This document shows positions 10,815 to 18,175 of a DNA stretch of 64,000 nt, in pieces. The DNA is taken from the NCBI GenBank assembly GCA_023212645.1, contig JALBYC010000005.1:496001-560000 (forward strand), written 5' to 3'. Below the pieces are notes generated by a model. It was not told the DNA's origin. It searched no databases and was given only the letters and a program-made list of their open reading frames with translations. The DNA is from Farysia itapuensis. Lineage: Eukaryota > Basidiomycota > Ustilaginomycetes > Ustilaginales > Ustilaginaceae. The first letter of the stretch is position 1; each line of letters starts with the position of its first letter. Made by a program: the position numbers and the translations under genes.

Positions 10815-11219
10815 AATTTTTACCCCGCTAGCCGCCTTCAAAGCTCTGCGGCTTCCACTTCCATCATACCTTCCGTTGTTTCTTCCGCTCGAGAACCTAT
10901 CCTTCAATCCCTCGTGCGCCCCCGCGCCCCCTCGGCCGCCTACGCCGCCTACGCCGCCTCTATCACAATCACAATCATGCACAATTGCACAATCATCAAT
11001 CACGTCAATCACAAATGTCATTAGTCGAATCTAACACCATAATTCTCTGACGCGAAATGCGAAATGCCGGAAATGCGCGAAATGTGTATGTTGAGAAGAT
11101 TTTTTTGCGCCCTGTTTTTCGCAGTTTTTCCACGATGGATATTTTCATGGTTCGTGCGACAACTCGGACCGCATTTCTTCCATCCAACTTCGACCACATA
11201 TCACGATTTACTGTCCACT
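10815..11219. other. Intergenic region, RasGAP 3' side and TCTP promoter
   Basis: 405 bp without a supported gene. The first part is pyrimidine-rich and carries a short direct repeat, GCCTACGCC, at about 10937-10957, then AATCACAATC-type repeats to about 11020. From 11048 to 11135 there are repeated GAAATG words (at least four) followed by oligo-T runs (TTTTTTT, GTTTTTCG), directly upstream of the TCTP start. This looks like a core promoter for a highly expressed gene, by position only. Confidence 0.5.
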
Positions 11220-11864
11220 ATGAAGGTATGTAGACGCTAGTTGCGGGCAAACGGAAGTGCACAGTTCTGACGGCGTTATTGGTTGTGTCTACAGCTCTAC
11301 ATTGATATTGTTTCCGGCGATGAGATGTGCTCTGACGGGTACTCCATGTAAGTGGCAGGTTCGGTTCGCGTCAAAGCGCTCGAAGACAAATGACTGAGAT
11401 TTCTTCCTTTGCGCCATAGGAAACTGGTGGATGACATTGTCTACGAGGTCGACGCCGAAAAGATCATCGTCTCCGAGGGCGACATCGACATTGGCGGCAA
11501 CCCTTCGGCAGAGGAGCAGGCCGAGGCACTCGAGAACGGCGCTGAGCAGGTCATCAACATTGTCCACTCTTTCCGTCTTCAGTCCACGTCCTTCGACAAG
11601 AAGAGCTTCCTCGGCTACCTCAAGGGCTACATGAAGGCTGTCAAGGCCAAGCTTGAACAGAGCAACCCCGAGCGTGTCCCCGCCTTTGAGAAGGGCGCCG
11701 CCGCTTTCGCCAAAAAGGTCATCGGCAGCTTTGGCGACTGGGAGTTCTACACTGGCGAATCCATGGACCCCGAAGGCATGGTCGCTCTCCTCAACTACCG
11801 CGAAGATGGCATCACCCCCTACCTCGTCTTCTGGAAAGACGGTGTTCGCGAGACCAAGATCTAA
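11220..11864 (+). CDS. TMA19: Translationally controlled tumour protein (TCTP/Tma19)
   Basis: Three exons, 11220-11225, 11295-11347 and 11420-11864, joined at GT/AG sites, give a 167-residue protein beginning MKLYIDIVSGDEMCSDG. The first exon holds only two codons. TCTP signature stretches are clear: the N-terminal MKLYIDIVSGDEM block, the IDIGGNPSAEE loop, and C-terminal EGMVALLNYREDG and PYLVFWKDG. TCTP is an abundant cytosolic protein linked to ribosomes, translation elongation, microtubules and stress responses; in yeast it is ribosome-associated Tma19. The length equals the family norm (about 167-172). The strong codon bias and C-rich wobble positions compared with neighbours suggest high expression (inference). 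It lies between the RasGAP and a tRNA gene. Confidence 0.95.
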
Positions 11865-12071
11865 AGCACCTTTCGGTATTATATAGCCTCTTTCTTCCCG
11901 CCTTGACAATTGTTCTGTTCTCCGGCTCTTCCGAGCGCATGTGATGAGCGCCCTTCACCTGAATGCCTACGATTCAGAAACGGAAGTAATGAGAAAGGAA
12001 CGGCTGCGGGTGACTTCCACCGTCCAAGCGTCTAGGATTGGCGCATGCTAGAAAAATTTCCAAAAATTCTG

Positions 12072-12145
12072 CGACCCCGGGCGGGCTCGAACCGCCGACC
12101 TTAGCATTAACAGTGCTACGCTCTAACCAACTGAGCTACGGAGCC
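12072..12145 (-). tRNA. tRNA-Asn(GTT)
   Basis: On the minus strand a complete 74-nt cloverleaf can be drawn. The acceptor stem is GGCTCCG with CGGGGTC (two G-U wobbles), the D arm is GCTC...GAGC, the anticodon stem is TAGCA/TGCTA with loop CTGTTAA so the anticodon is GTT, and the T arm is GGCGG TTCGAGC CCGCC with discriminator G. There is no intron. Internal A box (TAGCTCAGTTGG) and B box (GGTTCGAGCCC) promoter elements are visible. T-runs just 3' of the gene (about 12052-12069 on the plus strand as A-runs) would serve as the Pol III terminator. Confidence 0.95.
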
Positions 12146-12302
12146 CGGTGACTTGATGAGAGGACGGGTAACAAGCCCATATATCCGTAATACATTATGA
12201 GGTCGCCAGTGGTCACAGGTGTCAACACAAATTGGCCACGTCGGCACAGGCCACCTGTGCGCGAAAAGGTTTGCTTCTTGTCTCATTACACACAACTGCG
12301 TC

Positions 12303-14867
12303 ATGGCTGGCTTTCTTCGCGGAGGCAGCTCAGGCGCTGGTGGCGCTCCCGATCGTGGAGCTTATGGCCGCCTGAGTGGATATGGTGACAACAACGACGG
12401 ACGCAGCGCATACGGAGGTGCTGCACCGCCGCCTCCTCCACGGCAGTCTGGAGGCGCAGGCTTCGGTGGTGGAGCTGGGTTCACCGCAAGACCGAGCGCT
12501 GGCACTTATCGAGGAGGCGGAGCTGGTTTCGGCGCTGCATCGGCACCATCTGGAAGCTATGGATCTGAAAAGGTGGGTCCTCCTCGACCCAGTGGCGGAG
12601 GCCATCTGATCGTCAAGTCACCCGAACAGCTCAACCTCACCAATTGTCTCATCGTCAGCGCCCAAGAATGGGGCTCCACGCAGTATATCATCCTCGACGG
12701 CATGTATGTGTTCACCGCTATGGCCGACTCGACTGGGCAAATTCAGCCAGGCACACTGGGAGCTGCGCTTCTCCAACGCTACTGGGCTGGCCTTTCGACC
12801 CAAGGTCACGTTGTACAGGCTGAAAAGTACGATCCCTTCATGTTCGGAAACAGCGTCTATCTTGGCGGGCTCGATCTCGAAGTTGCCTTCATCCAAAAGG
12901 GCGGCGTTGACCACCAGCCATTCGATGCAACAGAGATGGCAACGAACTTCGCTCGAGCATTCGAAAATCACATCTTCACCACCGGTCAACTCCTTGTGTT
13001 CGAGTTCAAGGGCATTCGATTGAAGCTCACCGTCAGAGGCGTAGATGTGGTCGAGCTCCACAAGATTCAGCAGCAGCAACGTGGAGGAAATCCTGCACCA
13101 CAACAACCACATCAATCGGGTCGAGCTGATCGCGGCATCTTGATTGCGCAAACGCAAATCAATTTCGTCTCTGCACCCGATGCTGGGGTCAAGATCAAGG
13201 CCTCAGGCAACCGTCCGCCTCCAAATGCTATCTTGCAGCCCAACTTCAAGTTCGAGGACATGGGCGTCGGTGGTTTGGATCGCGAGTTTGCAAATATCTT
13301 TCGACGCGCGTTCGCTTCTCGCATCTTCCCACCAGCGCTGGTAGAGAAGCTCGGAATCCAGCATGTTAAGGGTATGGTTCTGTACGGTCCTCCAGGAACC
13401 GGCAAGACGCTTCTTGCTCGTCAGATTGGCAAAATGCTGAACGCTCGAGAGCCGAAGATTGTCAACGGTCCAGAAGTGTTCAACAAATACGTTGGAGGCA
13501 GTGAAGAGAATGTTCGCAAGCTGTTCGCAGACGCGGAGAAGGAGCAGAAGGAAAAGGGAGACGAGTCGCAGCTTCACATTATCATCCTCGACGAGCTCGA
13601 CGCCATGGTTCGAGTGCGTGGATCTGGAGGCGCAGGAGCGACTTCCGCTGGCGACAACGTCGTGAATACGCTTTTGGCCAAACTGGATGGTGTCGAGCAG
13701 CTCAACAATATCCTAGTCATCGGCATGACGAACCGTCTAGATATGATTGATGAGGCATTGCTGCGACCTGGTCGACTGGAAGTGCACGTCGAAGTCAGCC
13801 TGCCGGACGAGTTTGGCCGTCGCCAGATTCTCAACATTCATACCAGTAAGATGCGCAACAATGGCGTGATGGACTCGGATGTCAACATCGAAGAGCTGGC
13901 TGCCCTGACCAAGAACTTCTCGGGTGCCGAGATTGCGGGTCTGATCAAGTCTGCCACTTCGTTCGCTTTCAATCGGCATGTCAAGGTGGGCACTATGGCC
14001 GGCATTTCGAATGACGTCGAGGACATGAAGGTGTCACATCAGGATTTTCTGCATGCGCTCGAGGAAGTCAAGCCGGCATTTGGTGTGGCTGAGGAGGAGC
14101 TGTCGCAAGTTGTACAGAACGGCATCATGCACTTTGCTCCACACATTGACGTTATCCTTCGCGACGGACATTTGCGGGTGGAACAAGTGCGCACCTCGAC
14201 ACGCACGCCGCTTGTCACGGTGTTGCTTCATGGACCGCCAGGTTCGGGCAAGACTGCTTTGGCGGCGACCATTGCGGTGGCGTCTGACTATCCCTTCATC
14301 AAGCTGATCTCACCAGAGAACATGATTGGGATGGGCGAGGCGCAAAAGATCAACTATCTCAACAAAGTCTTCAACGATGCCTATAAATCCCCAATGAGCA
14401 TCATAGTCATTGACAACATCGAGAAGATTGTGGAGTGGGTACGAATTGGACCACGGTTCTCCAATTCAGTCTTGCAAGCGCTCGCAGTGTTGCTTGGCAA
14501 GCGACCGCCCAAGGAGAAACGTCTTCTGGTTTTGGCGACAACGAGTAACCGCCGCATGCTGCAGGAGATGGAGATGCTGAATGCTTTCATTGCAGAGATC
14601 CGGGTGCCCAACATCACGAGTTTGCGAAGTGTGGACCACGTCGTACGACAGATGCAGCTGTTCGAAGAGGAGAACGAGCAGCAGAGATGCGTCGAGCTAC
14701 TTGCACGCGCCGGTCTGGGCGAAGAGGGTAAGCTCAATCTGGGCATCAAGAAGCTGCTCTCCGAAATCGAGATGGCGCGACTCGATAATGATCCGGCCGA
14801 CCGACTCGCATCGTCGCTCTCTGCGGTTCAAAGTGCCTCCATCGACGTTGATCTCGATCTCAGTTAG
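12303..14867 (+). CDS. SEC18: Vesicular fusion ATPase Sec18/NSF
   Basis: An 854-residue single-exon AAA ATPase. After a Gly/Ser/Tyr/Pro-rich N-terminal stretch (about residues 1-95) comes the NSF N domain, then D1 with Walker A GPPGTGKT at residue 362 and Walker B IIILDELDAM, then D2 with Walker A GPPGSGKT at residue 644 and the degenerate NSF-type Walker B IIVIDNIEKI. NSF/Sec18 with alpha-SNAP disassembles cis-SNARE complexes after membrane fusion and is needed throughout the secretory and endocytic pathways. The frame is open from 12219 but the first ATG is at 12303. The low-complexity N-terminal extension is longer than in yeast Sec18 (758 residues). It converges with the Nudix gene, with 33 bp between the stop codons. 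Confidence 0.95.
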   Translation: MAGFLRGGSSGAGGAPDRGAYGRLSGYGDNNDGRSAYGGAAPPPPPRQSGGAGFGGGAGFTARPSAGTYRGGGAGFGAASAPSGSYGSEKVGPPRPSGGGHLIVKSPEQLNLTNCLIVSAQEWGSTQYIILDGMYVFTAMADSTGQIQPGTLGAALLQRYWAGLSTQGHVVQAEKYDPFMFGNSVYLGGLDLEVAFIQKGGVDHQPFDATEMATNFARAFENHIFTTGQLLVFEFKGIRLKLTVRGVDVVELHKIQQQQRGGNPAPQQPHQSGRADRGILIAQTQINFVSAPDAGVKIKASGNRPPPNAILQPNFKFEDMGVGGLDREFANIFRRAFASRIFPPALVEKLGIQHVKGMVLYGPPGTGKTLLARQIGKMLNAREPKIVNGPEVFNKYVGGSEENVRKLFADAEKEQKEKGDESQLHIIILDELDAMVRVRGSGGAGATSAGDNVVNTLLAKLDGVEQLNNILVIGMTNRLDMIDEALLRPGRLEVHVEVSLPDEFGRRQILNIHTSKMRNNGVMDSDVNIEELAALTKNFSGAEIAGLIKSATSFAFNRHVKVGTMAGISNDVEDMKVSHQDFLHALEEVKPAFGVAEEELSQVVQNGIMHFAPHIDVILRDGHLRVEQVRTSTRTPLVTVLLHGPPGSGKTALAATIAVASDYPFIKLISPENMIGMGEAQKINYLNKVFNDAYKSPMSIIVIDNIEKIVEWVRIGPRFSNSVLQALAVLLGKRPPKEKRLLVLATTSNRRMLQEMEMLNAFIAEIRVPNITSLRSVDHVVRQMQLFEEENEQQRCVELLARAGLGEEGKLNLGIKKLLSEIEMARLDNDPADRLASSLSAVQSASIDVDLDLS

Positions 14868-14900
14868 AGCACGTACAGCATACGTAATGTCATTTGCAGT

Positions 14901-15482
14901 TCATCGATTTCGAGTGGTCAGGTCAGAGGCCCAAATTCGAAAGAGAGCAGCTATGTCTTTGCGCCATTCGAGTTCCGCATGCGCGTCCTGGATCGAAACC
15001 CACTTGCGCGATCGTTCCTTCTGTTCTGGCCACTCCTGCCTTTGAGCGTCGTGCGGAACGAGGATCTCGTGTGCAACATACGTCGCTCTAGGGACGAAAG
15101 CGGCATGTGTGGAGTCCTGACCGACGCTGTACTTATGCGGCTTATGATCGTCTATCGAGAGTTGCTGCTCTGTTACACGGGTCAGAGATGAGGCCTGCGA
15201 TGTCTGTTCAATCATAAGTCCAGCTGTAGAATGTTGTCAGATGCAAGTCTTGAGACCGAGTTGTTGACGCTATCTACCTTCTTCCCACAATTCACGAATT
15301 GCAGCTTGTCGAGAACTCTCTCCTTGCTCCACGCCGCCCTTGGGGAGCACGTACTTGCCCTCATGTTTCCGCGATGACACTAGACATATGCGTAAGTCTT
15401 TCTCTTCTGCATGTTGCGGGTCTCCTGTTACCAGCTGCACTGGGATGGCCACTGCCACCGCTCTAGGCTTGATATCCTGCAT
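14901..15482 (-). CDS. Nudix hydrolase, diphosphoinositol polyphosphate/diadenosine polyphosphate phosphohydrolase type
   Basis: Two exons on the minus strand, 15482-15278 and 15223-14901, joined across a 54-nt GT/AG intron, give 175 residues starting MQDIKPRAVAVAIPVQ. Splicing completes the Nudix box GX5EX7REUXEEXGU: it reads GGVEQGESSRQAAIRELWEE just before the junction and AGL after it. The KYVLPKGGVEQGE context is typical of the Aps1/DIPP family, which cleaves diphosphoinositol polyphosphates and diadenosine polyphosphates; the substrate is inference. The intron falls inside the Nudix helix, so an unspliced transcript could not make active enzyme. The frame is open further upstream through a minisatellite, but the conserved domain needs only the ATG at 15482. 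Confidence 0.88.
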
Positions 15483-15896
15483 GTGAGTATGGCGCTGGGT
15501 GCGATGATGTAGCTGTCTAATTGTACGTTGGTACAGCGTGAGTGGTACGAGTGGTCTTAGGGTGCAGGTGCACAGGTACGTATAGGTGCATAGGTGTACA
15601 GGTATACAGGTATATAGAGGTACACAGGTACACAGGTATACAGGTATACAAGTGTACAGGTGCACAGGTGCACAGGTGTACAGGTGTACGAGGTACGAGG
15701 TACGAGGTACGAGGTACGAGGTGGAGTGTTGCATTTCAGCTCTAACACGACGCGGACGGACCATCGCGCCATCGCGGCAACTTGGCAAAGGATGGATAAA
15801 TTTGGATCCTTTCGGAGGGAATTTCACTTGATCCACCCTCACTAGCTCACTGCTGCCTGCTTGACGCTTGAAACTCTGCGCACACATTTGCTCCCA
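15483..15896. promoter_or_regulatory. Divergent promoter region, Nudix gene / PP2C gene
   Basis: 414 bp between the start codons of two divergently transcribed genes. Its middle is occupied by the octamer minisatellite described separately (15561-15723), leaving less than 180 bp of unique sequence on the PP2C side and about 80 bp on the Nudix side. I see no clear TATA box. The region must contain the transcription starts of both genes. Confidence 0.5.
15561..15723. repeat. Minisatellite of GGTRYACA octamers followed by ACGAGGT heptamers
   Basis: About 160 bp of tandem repeat. The left part consists of degenerate octamers of the form GGT(A/G)(T/C)ACA (GGTGTACA, GGTATACA, GGTGCACA, GGTACACA), with a few irregular units. 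The right part (about 15688-15723) is roughly five copies of the heptamer ACGAGGT. The array lies in the shared promoter of two divergent genes. It makes an artificial Cys/Thr/Val/Pro reading frame on the minus strand that should not be annotated as protein. Confidence 0.92.
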
Positions 15897-18056
15897 ATGG
15901 TAGCGGCAAGACTGTTTGCTAATAGCAGGCCGCGAGTGACCAGAACGTTTACAGTAGTACAAACAGCTTCTGGTCCTTCAAATATTCTATTCTCCACATC
16001 TACTGCCTTGGCAATCCCCTCGTCAAATACACAGAAACCTTCAGGAACTTCTGCCTCGACCTCCTCGTCATCTTCCCCTTCCTCATCTTCAGCGGCTTGG
16101 AAAGCTCCACCGCCAGCGCCGGGATCGACCGCCGCATACAAGAAGCAATCTCGTAGAGAGTGGTTGCTCGTCGGTGTTGCCGGATCTGCTGCTGCTGTCG
16201 GAAGTTGGTACTACTGGGCTCACATCCGCCCTCGACACCAAGCCAATAAGCTAGCAGCCGCCTCAGCTGGCAACAAGGCAGCTTTTTCACTCACAGCTGA
16301 ATCTCGAGCTAGCTTCTCTGTTCCGGTCAGCAAAGCGCAGGCCGGTGCTGCTACCAACAAAGTGGTTACCACACTGACCAACGCCGAAGTCGATCGGCGC
16401 CTCAAGGAAAATGAGCGAAGCACGCGAGTCGACCGTCCACTCGGTGCATGTCTCGTCGCTCGCTATGACACAAACTCGGTGGCCAGCAACGACCCGATCG
16501 AGGACAAACGAGCCGAAGTCATTGTCGAACGAGATCGAGGTATCGTAGAATCTCCACCATCTGCTCCGGAAGCTTCATCGCCCCGCGAGAATCCTAGCCC
16601 ACAGTCGACTAAAGGTGACTTGTGCTTCTTTGCCGTGATGGACGGTCACGCTGGCTACCATACCAGCACGCTGCTCAGTCAGAAACTCATCGCCTTCGTA
16701 GCTTTAGAGCTCGACAAAGTGTTCCGCGAAGCAGGAGAGTACAACGACATCGCCAAAGCAAAATCGGCCATGCCGTCCAAGTTGTGGCGAGCTATCTTCG
16801 GTGGACCTGCACACGCCGTTGGTGGATCAGGCTCTGGACTGGATGGCGATCCCGAAGTCGTCAAGCGAGCTATCGCCAAAGCATTCCGCGGACTTGACAA
16901 AGAAATCGTCAATACACCTGTCGAGCTCCTCAAGGAGTACGAGCTGAGCAGAGCCAGCACTTCGTCCAGCTCGGCACACTCGGATGGTAGCAGTGCAGCC
17001 AAAGGTGCGGGTAGCCCAGGAAGCACTGTCAGCCTCAGCTCACTGGCAAACACCATCTTCCCCAGCTCCAGCAACGCATCCTTTACCACAACGCAGAAGA
17101 ATGCATACGAGAGCATCCTTCCAGCCATGAGCGGAAGCTGCGCGCTGCTGACCTACATTGATTCGGCACGACAGGACGTGTATGTCGCTTGTACCGGCGA
17201 TTCCCGCGCTGTCGCTGGATACTGGGATGAAGAAAAGGGGAGATGGGAAGTCGAAGCGCTGTCTGTGGACCAGATGGGTCGCAATCTGGACGAAGTCAAG
17301 CGCATGCGCAGTGAGCACCCTGCTTCGGAACACGACAGTGTCATTCAGCGCGGACGTGTTCTGGGTGGGTTGGAGCCAACTCGTGCCTTTGGTGATGCGC
17401 GGTACAAGTGGGACCGTGAGCTTCAAGGACGCTTGTACGATGCCTTTTTGCCGGGTGGGCGCAATGCAACCCGCGGTCCACCACGCGGACTCGAGACTCC
17501 TCCCTACGTCACGGCTACACCCGAGGTCGAGTGGCGCCGTGTCGGCGAGTCCTCAAGTAACCCCAACCGGGAGCTACGTTTCATCATCATGGCCACCGAT
17601 GGCTTGTGGGACATGATGTCGAACGAGGAAGCCGTCTCCCTCGTTGCCGGTCATCTTGCGGGCATTAAAGGAACCATTCTCTCTTCCAATCTGGCGGAAT
17701 ACACATTTCAGCCCGCAGACAAGCAACAAGCTGCAACCTCAATAGTGTCTGGCGCAAACGCTGTCGAACAAGCATCGCCACAAGCTCAGAAACAATTGGC
17801 GGACTCGAAAGCTCACCCGCTCTCCAAAGGTCTAGAGTCGCTCCGTGCTTTCCGTTTTCAGGACGACAATCTGTCCACCCACCTCATTCGTAACGCCTTT
17901 GGCGGTGCCAACCAGCAACGCGTCGCTGGCTTGCTTGCCATTCCCCCTCCGGAAAGCAGAAGGTACCGCGACGACATTACTGTCAACGTCATCCTCTTCA
18001 ACTCGCCCGTCGCTCCTCCCGCCCCATCACAACAGGATATCAAGGCCAAGTTGTGA
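15897..18056 (+). CDS. Mitochondrial PP2C-type protein phosphatase (pyruvate dehydrogenase phosphatase, Ptc5-like)
   Basis: A 719-residue single-exon protein. The N-terminus, MVAARLFANSRPRVTRTF, is rich in Arg and Ser with no acidic residues, as in mitochondrial presequences; a membrane segment follows at about residues 85-105 (LLVGVAGSAAAVGSWYYW). PP2C metal-binding motifs are in order: FFAVMDGHAGYH near residue 245, CTGDSRAV near 433, ATDGLWDMMSNEEAV near 565 and DDITVNVI near 695. Yeast Ptc5 dephosphorylates the E1 alpha subunit of pyruvate dehydrogenase and is a presequence-targeted, membrane-anchored protein, which fits this layout. Low-complexity Ser/Gly inserts explain the length beyond yeast Ptc5 (572 residues). 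The first ATG is at 15897; the open frame starts a little earlier without one. It converges with RIX7. Confidence 0.9.
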   Translation: MVAARLFANSRPRVTRTFTVVQTASGPSNILFSTSTALAIPSSNTQKPSGTSASTSSSSSPSSSSAAWKAPPPAPGSTAAYKKQSRREWLLVGVAGSAAAVGSWYYWAHIRPRHQANKLAAASAGNKAAFSLTAESRASFSVPVSKAQAGAATNKVVTTLTNAEVDRRLKENERSTRVDRPLGACLVARYDTNSVASNDPIEDKRAEVIVERDRGIVESPPSAPEASSPRENPSPQSTKGDLCFFAVMDGHAGYHTSTLLSQKLIAFVALELDKVFREAGEYNDIAKAKSAMPSKLWRAIFGGPAHAVGGSGSGLDGDPEVVKRAIAKAFRGLDKEIVNTPVELLKEYELSRASTSSSSAHSDGSSAAKGAGSPGSTVSLSSLANTIFPSSSNASFTTTQKNAYESILPAMSGSCALLTYIDSARQDVYVACTGDSRAVAGYWDEEKGRWEVEALSVDQMGRNLDEVKRMRSEHPASEHDSVIQRGRVLGGLEPTRAFGDARYKWDRELQGRLYDAFLPGGRNATRGPPRGLETPPYVTATPEVEWRRVGESSSNPNRELRFIIMATDGLWDMMSNEEAVSLVAGHLAGIKGTILSSNLAEYTFQPADKQQAATSIVSGANAVEQASPQAQKQLADSKAHPLSKGLESLRAFRFQDDNLSTHLIRNAFGGANQQRVAGLLAIPPPESRRYRDDITVNVILFNSPVAPPAPSQQDIKAKL

Positions 18057-18175
18057 CAGTCGCCACTCACTACTTATTCCATCATGTCACTACTTCACCC
18101 CCTCTAAATGCACGTATCTTTCCAGTCCTTTTGTATACTGTCAATACAGTGGCTACGACATCTGAAGTGAGAGCT

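Noticed and set aside
11289..11909. A 206-codon frame antisense to TCTP
   Set aside because: It is the mirror of a highly biased coding sequence; antisense frames stay open when codons use C or G at the third position. No homology.
15561..15723. Tandem repeats as a CRISPR array or telomeric repeat
   Set aside because: There are no spacers, units are only 7-8 bp, the context is a fungal nuclear chromosome, and the unit is not TTAGGG.
15270..15962. A 230-codon minus-strand frame rich in Cys, Thr, Pro, Val and Tyr, upstream of and fused to the Nudix exon
   Set aside because: Its N-terminal part is translation of the minisatellite (octamer repeats give a periodic peptide) and the conserved Nudix protein needs only the ATG at 15482.
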